From: Acanthamoeba lenticulata
Lineage: Eukaryota; Discosea; Longamoebia; Acanthamoebidae
Assembly (NCBI GenBank): GCA_002179805.1
Contig: NAVB01000790.1
Span: forward strand, 1 to 51,249
DNA: 51,249 nucleotides
Reading direction: 5' to 3'
Shown here: positions 22,548-33,820 of the stretch, one piece after another
How positions within the stretch are numbered: the stretch's first letter is position 1
Layout of the letters: each line of letters opens with the position of its first letter
Notes under the pieces: generated by a model
What the model was told of the DNA's origin: nothing
What the model saw: the letters and a program-made list of their open reading frames with translations, nothing else
Databases searched by the model: none
Program-made: the position numbers and the translations under genes

Positions 22548-25500
22548 ATGAGTAAGGTGAAGGAAGAGATTGAGCGCTGGCTTAAGAACCATCCACAGTC
22601 ACCATTCAGACTTGTTGGTGTCGATGAGTCTGGGGGTTACGATTTTAAACTGGAACCGGACGTGCTCGACTGGAAACTCTTTGTGGACGATGAGACGGGC
22701 AAGCCTGTGGTACTGCTGCTGCTGCTTCTCCAATTGTGTCACTTACTTGCGGTAGAGGCTGATTTTGTTGTGTTGTTAGCAAATTCTGTGCGAGACAGAG
22801 AACCCCGACCTGTTGTCGTGGTCGATGATTTTGAACATGCACATTGCCGACAACCCGCAACGGGGAGTTACAGATCTTCTCGGCCGTGCCGAGGGTGCTC
22901 TTGATGCGCAGTACAAGCCCCAGCCCACACCTAGCACCAACGGCTCGGAGAAGGACTCCTCTTCATCGAGCATGGACAGCCAGCAGACCACCAGCACTGA
23001 CGCCATGGAACAAGAAGAAAAGGAGACCAAGTCCACCGAGGGCGGCAGCGCCGAGACAACTAAGGATGAGTTTGCGCGCTGGCGGAAGAACAACTCGACC
23101 ACCGTCGACATCAACTTGCTGGCGGTGCACGAGGATAAACTGCAGGCCGAAGCCACGATCGGGCGCGACTACCACCCGTTTCAAATCCACTTCAACTCGG
23201 AGTGGAGGCCTATGGTAAGTCTCCGCAGCGTTTCATCTCGACTCAAGTTCTCACCAAGTCTTGGCTTGTCGCCGGTGATAACACGTGCGACAGTTTCTGC
23301 TCTCCGATGCCACTGAGCTGCAAGAGACAATCAGCTCAACGAACGAGCTCCTCGATAAGCGAGTCAAAGACAATCCTATGACGGTGTCGGACTTGCTCGA
23401 CATGCTTGCGGTTGATTTTGCCAATGTACGTTGGTCCTTCTTCTATTTTCCTTCATCTTCCAGCTCTGACTTGCGGTTCGCCTCAAACGTAGGCCAAGTC
23501 GACGACGCGTCAGGCATACCCGTCTCCGATCCTCACGCCTTACGATCGCATGCTCAAGCGGCGTGAGGAGGAGGCGACTGCCACTCCGCAGAAGGACCCG
23601 ACGCTGCTCGACTGGGAGGAGATCATCATCCCCGAGCTTCGGCGCTACCTCTACCGCACCAACGCCGCGCACTATGAGATCGAGGAGTGGGTGAGGCGCG
23701 TGCGCGCGCAAATGATGCTGGGCAACGAGAAGGCGCTCCTCTTCGTCGCCAAAGAAATTCTCGGCGGCAACCGTCCGCCAGCCAAGATCCTCGCTTTCTT
23801 CCCGCCTCAGCTCCGCGAGCGTAACTACAGCCTTCTGCGATCTACCGAGCCACAGGACACCGGCTTGCTGACGTCTGAGGGCACCAACGAGGCCACCACC
23901 AAGCTTAAGGAGGAGTGGGAACTGATGAAGATGCTCAACGAGCAGAATACGCAGTTCACCGCTGGCCCGTCCGCCAATGATCTGTACCACTGGTTAGTGC
24001 TGCCCCTTCCCCCTTTGGCCGTGTGGTGGTTGACATAATCAGGGCGCTGACGAGGTGAGCTTGATGCAGGAACATTCGGCTCAAGAACTTTGACTACGAC
24101 AGCGAGCTGGGCCAGGACTTGACTGAATACACGCTTCTGGTGGATCCCATGGCCGTCGCCACCGCTGAGTCCGGCAACGTGCGGGTCAAGCAGGCCGAGA
24201 TTCTTATTGAGATGAAGTTCCCGCCTGATTACCCCGGGAGTGCTCCTCAATTCCGGCTCGTCCGGCCTGGCCTTCGTCTCCTCGTATGGACTCTGCCCAC
24301 AGGCTTTCTCATGTCTCTGTCTTGAAACAAAGGCTGACGACGCGGGTCTACATTGCAGAAACCCATCTCGGTGCTGAATGTGGGCCACGGCATCTCGCTC
24401 GAGGACTCGATGTCTTGCGCCGAAGGTGATGAGTACGGGACACCTGCTCCGGAGGACTCTACCACCAGCACCACCATGCCCAGCGATTCGACTACAACCA
24501 CGAGCAGCAGCAGCAGCGCGCCCAGCGAGGATGGCATGGAGGAGGACGTAAACCCGCTTTCTTTCTCCATGCAGATCGAGGACGCCAGTACGTAGAGACT
24601 CTGAACTCAGGCCTTTGTTATGGCGTAACCTGACGTGACGTGCCGTCGCTTGGTGTGGCACACAGGCAAGAAAGGGTGGAACCGCAACATGTCGGTCTTT
24701 GATATGATCAATGCTATCCGCGAGGCGCTGATCAAATCGGGTGCCAGGGTGGATATGTCCACAGCCACCGCTGACTACGGCCTCCCGACTGTCAACGCCT
24801 TCTGGCGCAGATACTCGGCCCGTTCCCCGGCACTCTTTGGCCGGCCCGAGGTAGAGCAGGGCGGCAAGATCATCCTGCCGGTCTCCGCCATCGAAGAGAT
24901 CACACGGGAGCTTGACACCCAGTCAGACAGCTTGGGCTTCGAAGGGTACGCGTTTGTCCCTCTGAGGCTCCCTTTATGAACTCAGAGGAACGCTCATTCT
25001 GTTGTTGTCTCCACTACCTGCGCTCTTACAGAAGCGTAATGCCCTCCTACATGCGGAGAGACACGAGCGGCCCCAAGAAGGAGAACACCATCATCTTTGA
25101 GCTCACCGGCACGGAGAAGAGGCGCCTCTACTGCGGCGTGCTCGAGTTCACGGCCGACCCAGGCCAAGTCTGCGTGCCCAGGTGGATCATGGACCAGCTC
25201 AGCATTGCCGAGGGCCAACCCGTTCAGTTGCGTAGGGTCAACCTGCCCAAGGGCACCGACGTCAAAGTGCAGGTACCCAATCGTCACAGTGGGCATATGC
25301 CTTCCTCTACCAAAGGAATCAAGGCCCTTGAGCTAAATCGTTCTTCCCTTTACGGCGACAGCCCCACTCGGCGGACTTCCACAACAGTCAAGACAACCCC
25401 AAAGCCATGCTGGAGTGGCTGCTGCCCGATTACGTCGCCTTGACCGGTATGTTTGTTTAGCCGGCTATGTGTAATCGAAAATAATAGCAGGAATCGCTCA

Positions 25501-26830
25501 TCATTTTTGTTGACGTGAACAGCTGGCGAGACGCTCGTACTGACCTACAACGAGAAAAAGTATTCGCTGGAGATTTTGGAAGTCGCGCCCGGCAGGGCCG
25601 TGTCGCTTATCGACACCAACATCAACCTCGACTTTGCGCCACCGCTTGTCGGTGAAATTAAGCCCCTCGCGACGGCGTCGACCTCTGCCGAGGAGGAAAA
25701 GAAAGAGCCGCAGGTTCGGGTCTTGCCCCATTTAGTTGCAGCGGCATGAGCTCATAATTATTTGCTGTTATTATGTACAGCCTGGCGCGACGGTGGGCGG
25801 CCTGGACACGACCAACCTGCAAGAAGGAGTAGATTACAAGATCTGCGACAACTGCCTCAAGGCCGTGTCGGCCCAGGCCTTTGCGATGCACGAGGCTCGG
25901 TGCGCGCGGATCAACTGGCGTTGCGACAAGTGCGGCGCAGTGGTGCCGACCGCCGAGAAGCAGGATCACTTGCAGACGGCACACGCCCCCACCAAATGCG
26001 ACCAGTGCGGAGAGGATGTGGAGGCCTACCTCCTTTCCAAGCACAAGGAGGAGGACTGCAAGAACCGGCTAGTGATCTGCGAGTACTGTGAGCTCAAGAT
26101 GCCCTACATCACGCTCCACCAGCACCAAATGAAGTGCGGCGAAATCACCGAAGTCTGCACAGCCTGCTCCCAGCGCGTCCGGAGGAAGGGTACGCCCGCC
26201 CCGTTCGAGCAGCAGTCGCGTCTCCCAACGGTTCTAATCCACTTTGTTTTTCCTCCTCTTGCTGTAGACCTGCTGGTCCATCCCACCGTCTGCTCGGCGC
26301 TCAACCCGCAGCCGACGCCGGTCTACACCCCGATGACCGGCTTCGACCTGCGAGGCTCCGCCTCGGGCTTCGTGTGCGAGAAGTGTGGGTCGGGCTGCGA
26401 TTCCTTCGACGACCTCCAGGTCCACATGCTGACGGTCCACCACGGAGAACCCGAGGCCATGAACTTGCTCGGATCGACCGAGGGTCAGCAGTCATCGATG
26501 GACGTCGAGTCCTCTCAGCAGCAGCAGCAGCAGCAGCGCGAGTTGAGGAAGTGCTCAGCCAGCAACTGCTCCAACGTTGAAAGCGACGCAGCTAAGTTCA
26601 AGCTCTGCGGCCCCTGCAAGGAGGTCGACAAGAAGGTCCCCTACTGCAGCAGGAACTGCCAACTCCATGACTGGATGGCGGGCCACATGAATGTGTGCGG
26701 CAAGCCAGAACCCCAGCCCCAGTCCCAGCCGCCAGCAGCAGCCAACAGCAGCAGCAGCAGCGACAGCAGCGGCAGCAGCGGCAACGGCAGTGACAACGGC
26801 AACGATGACAAGATGACCACCACGAGCTGA
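22548..26830 (+). CDS. Fusion protein: UBE2Q-like E2 fold + UFD1 domain + TRAF-type zinc fingers + MYND finger
   Basis: Twelve exons (22548-22706, 22780-23214, 23294-23425, 23493-23992, 24070-24283, 24359-24587, 24666-24945, 25032-25272, 25362-25446, 25523-25713, 25781-26189, 26268-26830) join in one frame to 1145 aa. Residues about 405-600 resemble a UBE2Q-type E2: YTLLVDPMAVATA, EMKFPPDYPGSAPQFRLVRP, SLEDSMSC with a candidate catalytic Cys near 500, an acidic Ser/Thr insert of about 60 residues, and GWNRNMSVFDMINAIREALI. Directly after, EQGGKIILPVSAIEEI begins a UFD1 double-psi domain with LYCGVLEFTADPGQVCVPRW and LTYNEKKYSLEIL to about 800. Paired-Cys/His fingers follow (CDNCLKAV, CDKCGAVV, CDQCGEDV, CEYCELKM), then one C2H2-like finger and a MYND finger (YCSRNCQLHDW). 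The sequence suggests a link between ubiquitin conjugation and p97/Cdc48-type recognition. Exons 6-7 carry the E2-UFD1 junction without a gene break. Confidence 0.85.
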
Positions 26831-27103
26831 TGTAGAGCTTGCGCACGTGCGGTTTGGTTGTATAAAACGTGGAGGAAAAAGAAAGGAAACCCAGCAGCCT
26901 GCTTTTGGTAAAGGAGGGCAAAAAAAAGAAATGGCTGGTGGTAACTCTTGGGCGCAAGACGAACTGAGAAGAGGCTAACAGCCGCGAACGAGAAAGATTG
27001 TCTTCACGCCCAATCTCAACTGATCTTCGCCAAGAACAAAACTTAAGAGAAAACCTGCGGAAGATAGCCAATCGAACTTTATCTGCTTGCTCTTTGTTTG
27101 CAG

Positions 27104-29672
27104 ATGGCGCAACAGGAGCCGCCTCGAACAAGACAGGTTAGAACTCATCGAGTAATCCCTGACCGCCCTCTTCCACCCGTGCCAAAGTCGCCTTTGGACT
27201 TGTCAAACGGCCTTGAGCTCAACCTTTCTCCTCGCGGAAGCGCGGAAGGGTTCCCTCGTCACTCTGCTCTCAACAACTCGCCTGTCCCTTCTTTTCGAAA
27301 GCCCCGGCCTGCCCCGGTTATGCTACCGGCCTATGTCGTAGACTCTGCTCAACTGAGTGCTCAAGTCGACGCCAACACCAGCCCGCGGCAGTATCACTTG
27401 GGTTTGTCCACCACGCTTTCCCGTCCTCACCTGGAGGCCGTTGCTGTTTCCCCAACACCCAAACATGCTCAGTCAAGTCCCGGAGTGGCTTCAAACTGGA
27501 CATTTACTTTGCCCAAGAACCGACCTCCTGCGCTGCCTCCGCCACTGTCAGTGTCTGAAGAGCTCGACCTACGCAACGAGTTTTTTCATAGCTCCGACCT
27601 GGCCAGTGAGAAAGCCCGAAGGCGGAAGAGCTTGCTCAAAGGCATTTTGCAGCACAAGGAGGTGCTTGTCCTTCATTGCCATTGTTGTGTGTGGAAGGCT
27701 TTTTAAAACTGACTGAACGCACGCTCTCCAGCAGGAGAAGATCAACCCTTTGTTTGAGGAGCCCGACGTTGTGATTACGGGTTACTTATACAAGAAGAAG
27801 CTCAAAACCAGCAAGCTCGCATCCTCTGCATGGAAGTATCGCTTCTGTGTGCTGAAGAACACAGGCCGCTTGTTCTACTACTCTTCTCCTTCAGTACTTC
27901 TCCATCCTTTAGTCCAAGTGGTTCACCCAACTGATGTCGCAAGCAGTCCACCACCGCTCTAGGTTACATGGACGTCTTTGCCGTTCAAGTGATCAACGAA
28001 GCGCGAGAGGAGGATAAGATTGCTTGTTGGGACGTTGTGGGTATGATTCGTATACCTCAAAATTACCACCATTGAGTGCATTGATCATCTCCTGTTACAC
28101 GAACCCTCTAGGACCTGGGATTGGATACAAGTTTGCCACAGAAACAGCGGAGAAGAAGGAGGAGTGGATCACCGCACTTCGGCAGTTCAGTCCAGCGCAT
28201 CGTCAAGCTGTCGACAACGTCGCACAATCGGGGGCTACTGGCGAGCCTCTAGATCTTCGAGCAGAAGCCATGAATGAGCTCGTATCCACAGAAAGAGCTT
28301 ACCTCAAGAACCTTTACTCAACGATTGAGGTTCGCCTCGCCCTATTGCTGATATGAAGTGTTTTCAGCAACATTAACATCACTTTATTTAGCTGTACAAG
28401 AACAGCTCCGATTTTACAGACCTGGTCGGTGGCCTCAACGAGACGGGTGTGCTGTTTTCCAACATTGAAGTGCTGACTCAAGTTCATAGGCTCTTTTCGA
28501 CCACGGTATTTATGTCCTCACCCATACCCTCGGCTACTTCTTGTTGTCTCACGCCTTCTTCTTTCCTTGACAGCTCGAAAAAGAGCACAAACTCGAGGCT
28601 ACCAAGCAAAACCTTGGCAAAGCATTTATGGACATGGTCAATCCTTTCAAAGTCTACATCACCTACTTCACCAACTATCCCCAGGCCAATCAGCGATTGC
28701 AAGAGTTGAAGAGCTCCCTTTCTGGTTTTTCTGAGTATCTTGAGGTACTGAGGAGAGAGATCTCGAGTGACTACCCAAGTATCTCACTTGTCTGTCGTTG
28801 TGCTTGCTAGCGTATGCGATTACATCCTGACAGTAACTTGCAAGATCTCAGTAGCATGCTCATCAAACCGATTCAGAGAGTAAGCAAGTATCCATTGCTA
28901 CTACGGGTACCAGAAATTGAAACGTAACGTTGATGTCCTTGTGCTAACCACCCCACAACAGGAAATCTATAAGCACACCCCAGACTCCCACCCACACAAG
29001 GACGTTCTGAAGGAAGCAATGGAGAAGTTAGAGGAGCTCTTGAACCATTTGAACGAAAAGCAGAGGGAGTCTGAAGCAAGAGCCCGAATCGTATGCATTC
29101 ACAATAGCATTGTGTGGAAATGCCCGGTACTGGCGCCTGCCTTCTTCTTCAACCACACGTCCGGCGTTCTCATCACCCCTTTTTTTTCAACTCAGGCTGT
29201 GCAAATCATCGTCCCTACCCGCAAGCTGCTGCGCAAAGCCAAGTTCTCGCGCATCTACACAGAAGAGTGCATCAACAAGGCAGGCCCTGGCCTCCTTATC
29301 TTGTTCAACGACCTGCTGCTTGTGACCAAGAAAGGTGGAGCCAAGAAACAGAAGTGTATAGCCGCCATCAAGCTCACCCGCCTGCTGGTTTGGGATGGTA
29401 CGTTTGCTGCATTCGAGGGACGCGTTTACAGTCAACTTACGCAGGAGGGGCGTCCCTGCTCTACAGACCCAACAAACGACAGCGCGATTGTGGTGGTCAA
29501 CAAGGAACTGCGGCCACACAAGAAGCACACCATCGTCGCCAACTCGCCAGAGGAAAAGCTCGAGTGGACGACGCTCGTCCTCCAGCAAGCGAGAGAAGTG
29601 ATGGAGGTGGCCGCCAAGGGCGCCACGATGCGATTTACCAACGAAAGACGCGGGGTCAGCACGAGCAGCTGA
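27104..29672 (+). CDS. PH-DH-PH Rho guanine nucleotide exchange factor
   Basis: Ten exons (27104-27661, 27732-27893, 27947-28040, 28112-28329, 28392-28505, 28574-28744, 28811-28906, 28962-29090, 29196-29397, 29467-29672) give 649 aa. Residues 1-186 are Pro/Ser-rich and probably disordered. A first PH domain runs from about 195 to 305 (VITGYLYKKKLK, WKYRFCVL, AEKKEEWITAL). The DH domain follows (AMNELVSTERAYLKNL, then LSSMLIKPIQRVSKYPLLLR), and a second PH-like domain ends the protein (LLILFNDLLLVTKK, SPEEKLEWTTLVLQ). It would load GTP on Rho/Rac GTPases at membranes. A perfect pyrimidine-rich acceptor sits directly before the start ATG, so a 5' UTR intron is likely. It converges on the ELMO gene with 84 bp between stops. 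Confidence 0.92.
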
Positions 29673-29688
29673 GTGATTCTCATCGTGA

Positions 29689-29694
29689 AATAAA
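29689..29694 (+). promoter_or_regulatory. Candidate polyadenylation signal AATAAA
   Basis: AATAAA starts 17 bp after the RhoGEF stop. The space to the converging ELMO gene is only 84 bp, so 3' UTRs of the two genes probably overlap. Confidence 0.5.
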
Positions 29695-29756
29695 AATTGA
29701 TATTTACAGGGTGGGGCAGAGGCGAAACGGCAGAGAGGCGATGGGTGTAGAGACAG

Positions 29757-31119
29757 TTACTGTTCGCTGATGGCCATGTTGTTGGTGTAGTTGAAGTGCA
29801 CTATGTCATCCACCGACCGATTTCTGCCCAAAAACGCCTCCAACTTGCTCTGCCAGCCGAGAAAGAGCAAGAAAGTGAGAGATATCATTCAACCTGGCCC
29901 AGGAAGGCACACATACCTGCGTTGAGGCGATGACTTTGGGGAAGTCCATGTAGTGCGCGTTGGCAGACTTCCACTCTGAGTAAGGCCAGGATGTCAGTGA
30001 TCTGGTGAGTGTTTGCGCGCCGAAGCCTCGCGAGGGAAGGGAGGAACCCTCACCTTTATCAAAGAGGTGGAACGTGGCCACAAAGACCTCGCTAAAGGCG
30101 TCGAGGGTTCGCCTCTTGGCCTGCTGCTGTGGCTCCTCCTGTGACTCGTCCTCGCCTTCTTGGCCGGCGGCCGCGCCCCATTGAGTCTCCTCACGGAAAC
30201 GGCGCTCGCCGTCGGCGTTGTCGGCAAAGAGCAAGCGGATGAGGATGGCCTTGGCAGGCGAGGTCGACGGGCGCATGCCCCAGCCCAGCAGCTGGAAGAT
30301 GAGGTTGACCAGGTTGATCGCCGTGATCGCGAACGGATAGGCCTCGTCGTGGTGCCGGCCCTTGAGGTGGAACTGGAACGACGACGGGTACTTCCTCGCG
30401 TAGGCGATAAGCTGCTGTAGCCCGAAGACGCCGCAGCCGCGGAAGTCCGTGGCCGGGTCGCGACCTATGTTGGGCCAACACACGTCAGACCCTGCCTCAT
30501 CTTCGTCCTCACCCCCCCCCCAAAGCGCTGCGGTAGACGTGCCTTGGAAGCCTAGGCGCTTCCACTGGTCCGAGACGCGGTCGTCGAGTGACTCCTGCGG
30601 GAAGGAGCATGCCCATAGGAACCTGTGCATCGGAGCGTGAGCTGCCGACCCGAGCAGGGACGGGAGGGGCGATGGTGGCGTACAGGAGCTGTTCTTCGTG
30701 TTCTGGGTTGGCGGGATCGTAGCGCACAGTAGTGTGGTCACGAAACTCGGCTAACAACTCGCTGCGTCGAGAACGCGGTGATACGGTCAGGAGTTGTTGA
30801 AAGAAGAAGAGGAGTGAGGTGGGTACTTGAAGCGAGGATCCAAGGGGGCGGGAGCAGAGCCAGGAGCGGCCCAGAGCATATTCATGGCCTGCTTGACGAG
30901 GTCGATGATGAAGGTGACCAGGGGGCTCTCGCCGAGAGACGAAAGCGCTGTGGAGAGCGTGGTGAGGGAGAGCGACGATGATTGCGAGGAACCCCTTTGA
31001 TCAGTGACCGTCCATTGCGAGCGTTCATCGCCAGGACGCAGTCGTACGACCTCGGTCGCATCTCCATCTGATGCCGAAGACCACGAGGCTCCTCCGGCTC
31101 TTCTTCTGCGTACTTCCAT
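29757..31119 (-). CDS. ELMO-domain protein (ELMOD-type, predicted Arf/Arl GAP)
   Basis: Six exons on the minus strand (31119-30827, 30761-30684, 30622-30543, 30464-30054, 29975-29917, 29849-29757) give 337 aa. The N-terminal 95 residues are Arg/Ser-rich with a possible short amphipathic helix (VTFIIDLVKQAMNML). The ELMO domain spans about 110-300: LWACSFPQESLDDRVSDQWK, then LGFQGRDPATDFRGCGVFGL, which contains the Arg proposed as catalytic in ELMOD GAPs, and AFAITAINLVN-like helices. The intron at 30465-30542 cuts between GFQ and GRDPATDF and starts GCACGT; without removing it the motif is broken, so it is read as GC-AG. Small ELMOD proteins act on Arl/Arf GTPases; larger ELMO proteins work with Dock exchange factors. 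Its size favours the first. Confidence 0.9.
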
Positions 31120-31305
31120 TGTGTTGTTGTGTAATAATACAAATCACAGCCCTGCGAGCGAACCCAAACCACTCAATTCACGAAACGGCGACGTCGATCA
31201 ACGTCGAGGGGCTGCGGTAGAAAGAAAAGCGAATGAAAAACTTGGTCTCTTGGAAAATTTATCTTAAAAAAAGTGCCCTGTCCAGGAGGAGGCATTAACA
31301 GCGAG

Positions 31306-32710
31306 ATGGCACACCACGACTTGCAGTCGTTGGAGGACGCCAACGTGGTGAAGATCAAAGTTACCGCCTCAGAGGATCTGTTCGTGGATGAAAGCAAAGA
31401 ATTCAAGCGTGTCAGCAGTGGTACCGCACCCTCTCCTTTCTACAATGGACAGGCGCACCTCACAACAAGGGCCCTGCAGGTCAATCGGTCGAGTTTCGCA
31501 TTCCCAAGACGATACGGCTCCTCAAGCTGAAGAAGCGATACTGCGAAGAATACAATCTGCACCTTCATGGCACTAGCGCCACACGAAGCGGCGTGCAGTT
31601 CAAGTTTGGGAACCGCACCATCGACGACAACGACACGGTTTGCCTTCCCCCTCGACTGCCGCCTTGGTGTCCAACGAGATGCTGTTTGTTAACAAGTGAG
31701 CAGTGCGCCAGCCTGTGCATCACGACCAATGACGTGCTCAAGGTTCAGCACTCGCCCGAGTTCCACTGCTACTACCGCCACGCGATCATGGGCGCCGACG
31801 CCCAGCAGCGCACGCTCCAGTCCGACATGCGCGAACTCTACCTCGACGCTATGCGGTCGGGCGGCCGCGGCAGCACCGACGTCGTTTTCAACGTAGCCCA
31901 GGAGCGTATCCACGCCCACAAGGTCCGCTATGGCTCGCCTCCCCTCGCTCGTGCCGAGCGTCATCTGACGCAGACGGGGCGGCTTCATCATGCACACAGC
32001 TCATCTTGACGACCCGATGCGAGAAGCTGCGCGCCATGTTCTCGTCCTCGTTTGCCGAGTACAACGAGCAGAAGACGGGCGAGGTGGTGATCGAGGGCCA
32101 CGACCCGGCGACCTTCCGCCTCATGCTCGAGTGGATCTACTGCGACGACGTGCAGATGCCGGCGTCGGCTGAAGGCTGCCTCCAGCTGCTGGCGCTCGCC
32201 GAAGGTGCTCATGCCTCCCCCCCCCCTCTCCTCTGCTCGCCTTTGCTGCGGGGCGTCTCACAAGGTCCCTTTCGTGTGTTGAACACACAGAAATGCTGTT
32301 GTTCCCCCTAAAGGCCCAGTGCGAGATGGTCCTCATGGGCCACATCACCAAGCACAACGCCGTCACTTTGTTTATCTGCGCCGACCAATACCGGGTCGAG
32401 TTCCTCAAACAGAAGAGCAAGCAGTACATCATGGACCACTACGATGACGTGCGTGGTCCCCCTCGCCCATGGGCGAAACACATGTGAGGCCTGACCCGGC
32501 GGGGGGATGGGGGAACAACAGATGCTGAGGGAGCAGCCGGACTTTGAGCGAGAGCTGTGCAAGGTGCCAGAGCTGCTGGTGGAGCTCACTCGCAGCGCGC
32601 TCTCGAGGGAGGAACCCCGGCGCGACATGCCGCGCTTCGTGGTCCTCGACTCGTCGCCCAACCCGAGCAACCACCGCGGCGAGAAACGGAGGCGCTCGGG
32701 CCTCAATTGA
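31306..32710 (+). CDS. SUMO-like (Rad60-type ubiquitin-like) domain fused to a BTB domain
   Basis: Six exons (31306-31420, 31480-31637, 31704-31922, 32000-32204, 32291-32448, 32522-32710) encode 347 aa. Residues about 14-105 match the SUMO fold: SVEFRIPKTIRLLKLKKRYC, then VQFKFGNRTIDDNDT continuing as CASLCITTNDVLKVQ, which follows the SUMO pattern of DT, a hydrophobic turn and an acidic D-V/I-L strand. There is no C-terminal Gly-Gly because the chain continues. Residues about 135-250 are a BTB/POZ domain (STDVVFNVAQERIHAHK, LILTTRCEKLRAMFSSSF, FRLMLEWIYCDDV). BTB proteins usually form dimers and act as Cullin-3 substrate adaptors. The C-terminal helical tail ends in a basic cluster (GEKRRRSGLN) that might be a nuclear signal. 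It is divergent from the ELMO gene over 186 bp. Confidence 0.87.
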
Positions 32711-32887
32711 GTCCGCCCTCCTCCCCCCTTTGATGACCGGGCCTTGTGCAAGGGGCCACTTGTATGTACATATGATGCCGGCCCACTTCGTTGTTCCCCC
32801 TTGCAGCAACGAGGATGATGCTGTTGGTGCCACTTTATTGTTTCCATATTGTTGTTCTTTGCTGAGGGAGGACGACGAGGAGGAGGT

Positions 32888-33820
32888 TCAGTCGTCTTTC
32901 TCGAGCTTCTTCCACTCCATTTCGAGCGGAATGCCAGCCGACATGAAGAGCGAGGCCACGGGGTTGTGCTTCTGCACTTTACGCGCCAGCTCGTCGATCT
33001 CGGCCTGTGCGCGCCCCAAGCCAAAGCGCAACAACGTGTCAGCGTGAGCGCGACACTGGTTGGGATGGAGGCTTCCTACCTGCGACGCAGAGGTCTTGAG
33101 GCGGGCGATCAACTTCACCTTCTGAAAGCCCGGGGAGATGTTGCCGATGCCCATGATCCCCCGCGCATCTGCCATCACGCAACCCATGCTCAGCTCAGCA
33201 CAGGCACGGACCGTGCGAGACAGCGTCACACCATCAGGACGCAAACGCACCATAGACGCCCTCTACCTCGAAGTTGATCTTTTCAATGTCGAGGTTGCAG
33301 GCCTTGTTCTTGATCAAGTAGTGCACTGATCGAGGAAGTGATGTAACGCTCAACACGACTGCATCACCCATGGGCAAGAGGCATCGAGAACAGTACCCGT
33401 GGCCTGCTCGCAGCCGGCAAGGGCGCCCAGCACAGCGTGGAACGGACTGGGTCCGGCGTCGCTCCCGCCCACGCTCTTGGGCTCGTCCAGAGTCATTTCG
33501 TGCTTGTCGGCCTTGATGACCGTCTTCATGCCCTTCCCTGAACACAAGCAGGTGAGGCTTCCGCAAGACGTACTTCGGGCAGGACGAGAGCGGCCTGTAC
33601 CTTTGGCCTTGACGTCCACTTTGCGCCACATGGGCTCATCGACGCTCTCGCCGTAAAGCTGCAGGACGTGGGGCGGGTTAGGCTTTGGGAGAAGGCAAGC
33701 AAGTGAACGAAAGGAACGCACTCGAGTTGCCATGGTCAGGGTGGGGCGCCCCATAACCATCGCGCGGCAGCTGCCTGCCCGACTGGCGTTGCTCACGGTC
33801 TGCACTACTGCGCGTCTCAT
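32888..33820 (-). CDS. OsmC/Ohr-family protein, probably mitochondrial
   Basis: Five exons on the minus strand (33820-33601, 33537-33397, 33325-33251, 33168-33080, 33004-32888) give about 213 aa. OsmC features are GPSPFHAVLGALAGCEQAT with the reactive Cys, the helix and strand CNLDIEKINFEVEG, then GIMGIGNISPGFQKVKLIAR. The family reduces organic hydroperoxides through a Cys pair; I do not see the second Cys at its usual place, so catalysis is uncertain. The N terminus is Arg/Ser/Ala-rich with no acids for 30 residues, typical of a mitochondrial targeting peptide. A 63-nt in-frame segment in exon 1 (33661-33723) has good splice ends and may be an intron, which would remove 21 residues. It converges on the BTB gene. 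Confidence 0.85.

Noticed and set aside
24600..25031. Splitting the E2-like and UFD1 parts into two genes
   Set aside because: No stop, poly(A) signal or start with leader lies between them, and the exon 24666-24945 contains both the last E2 helix and the first UFD1 strand in one frame.
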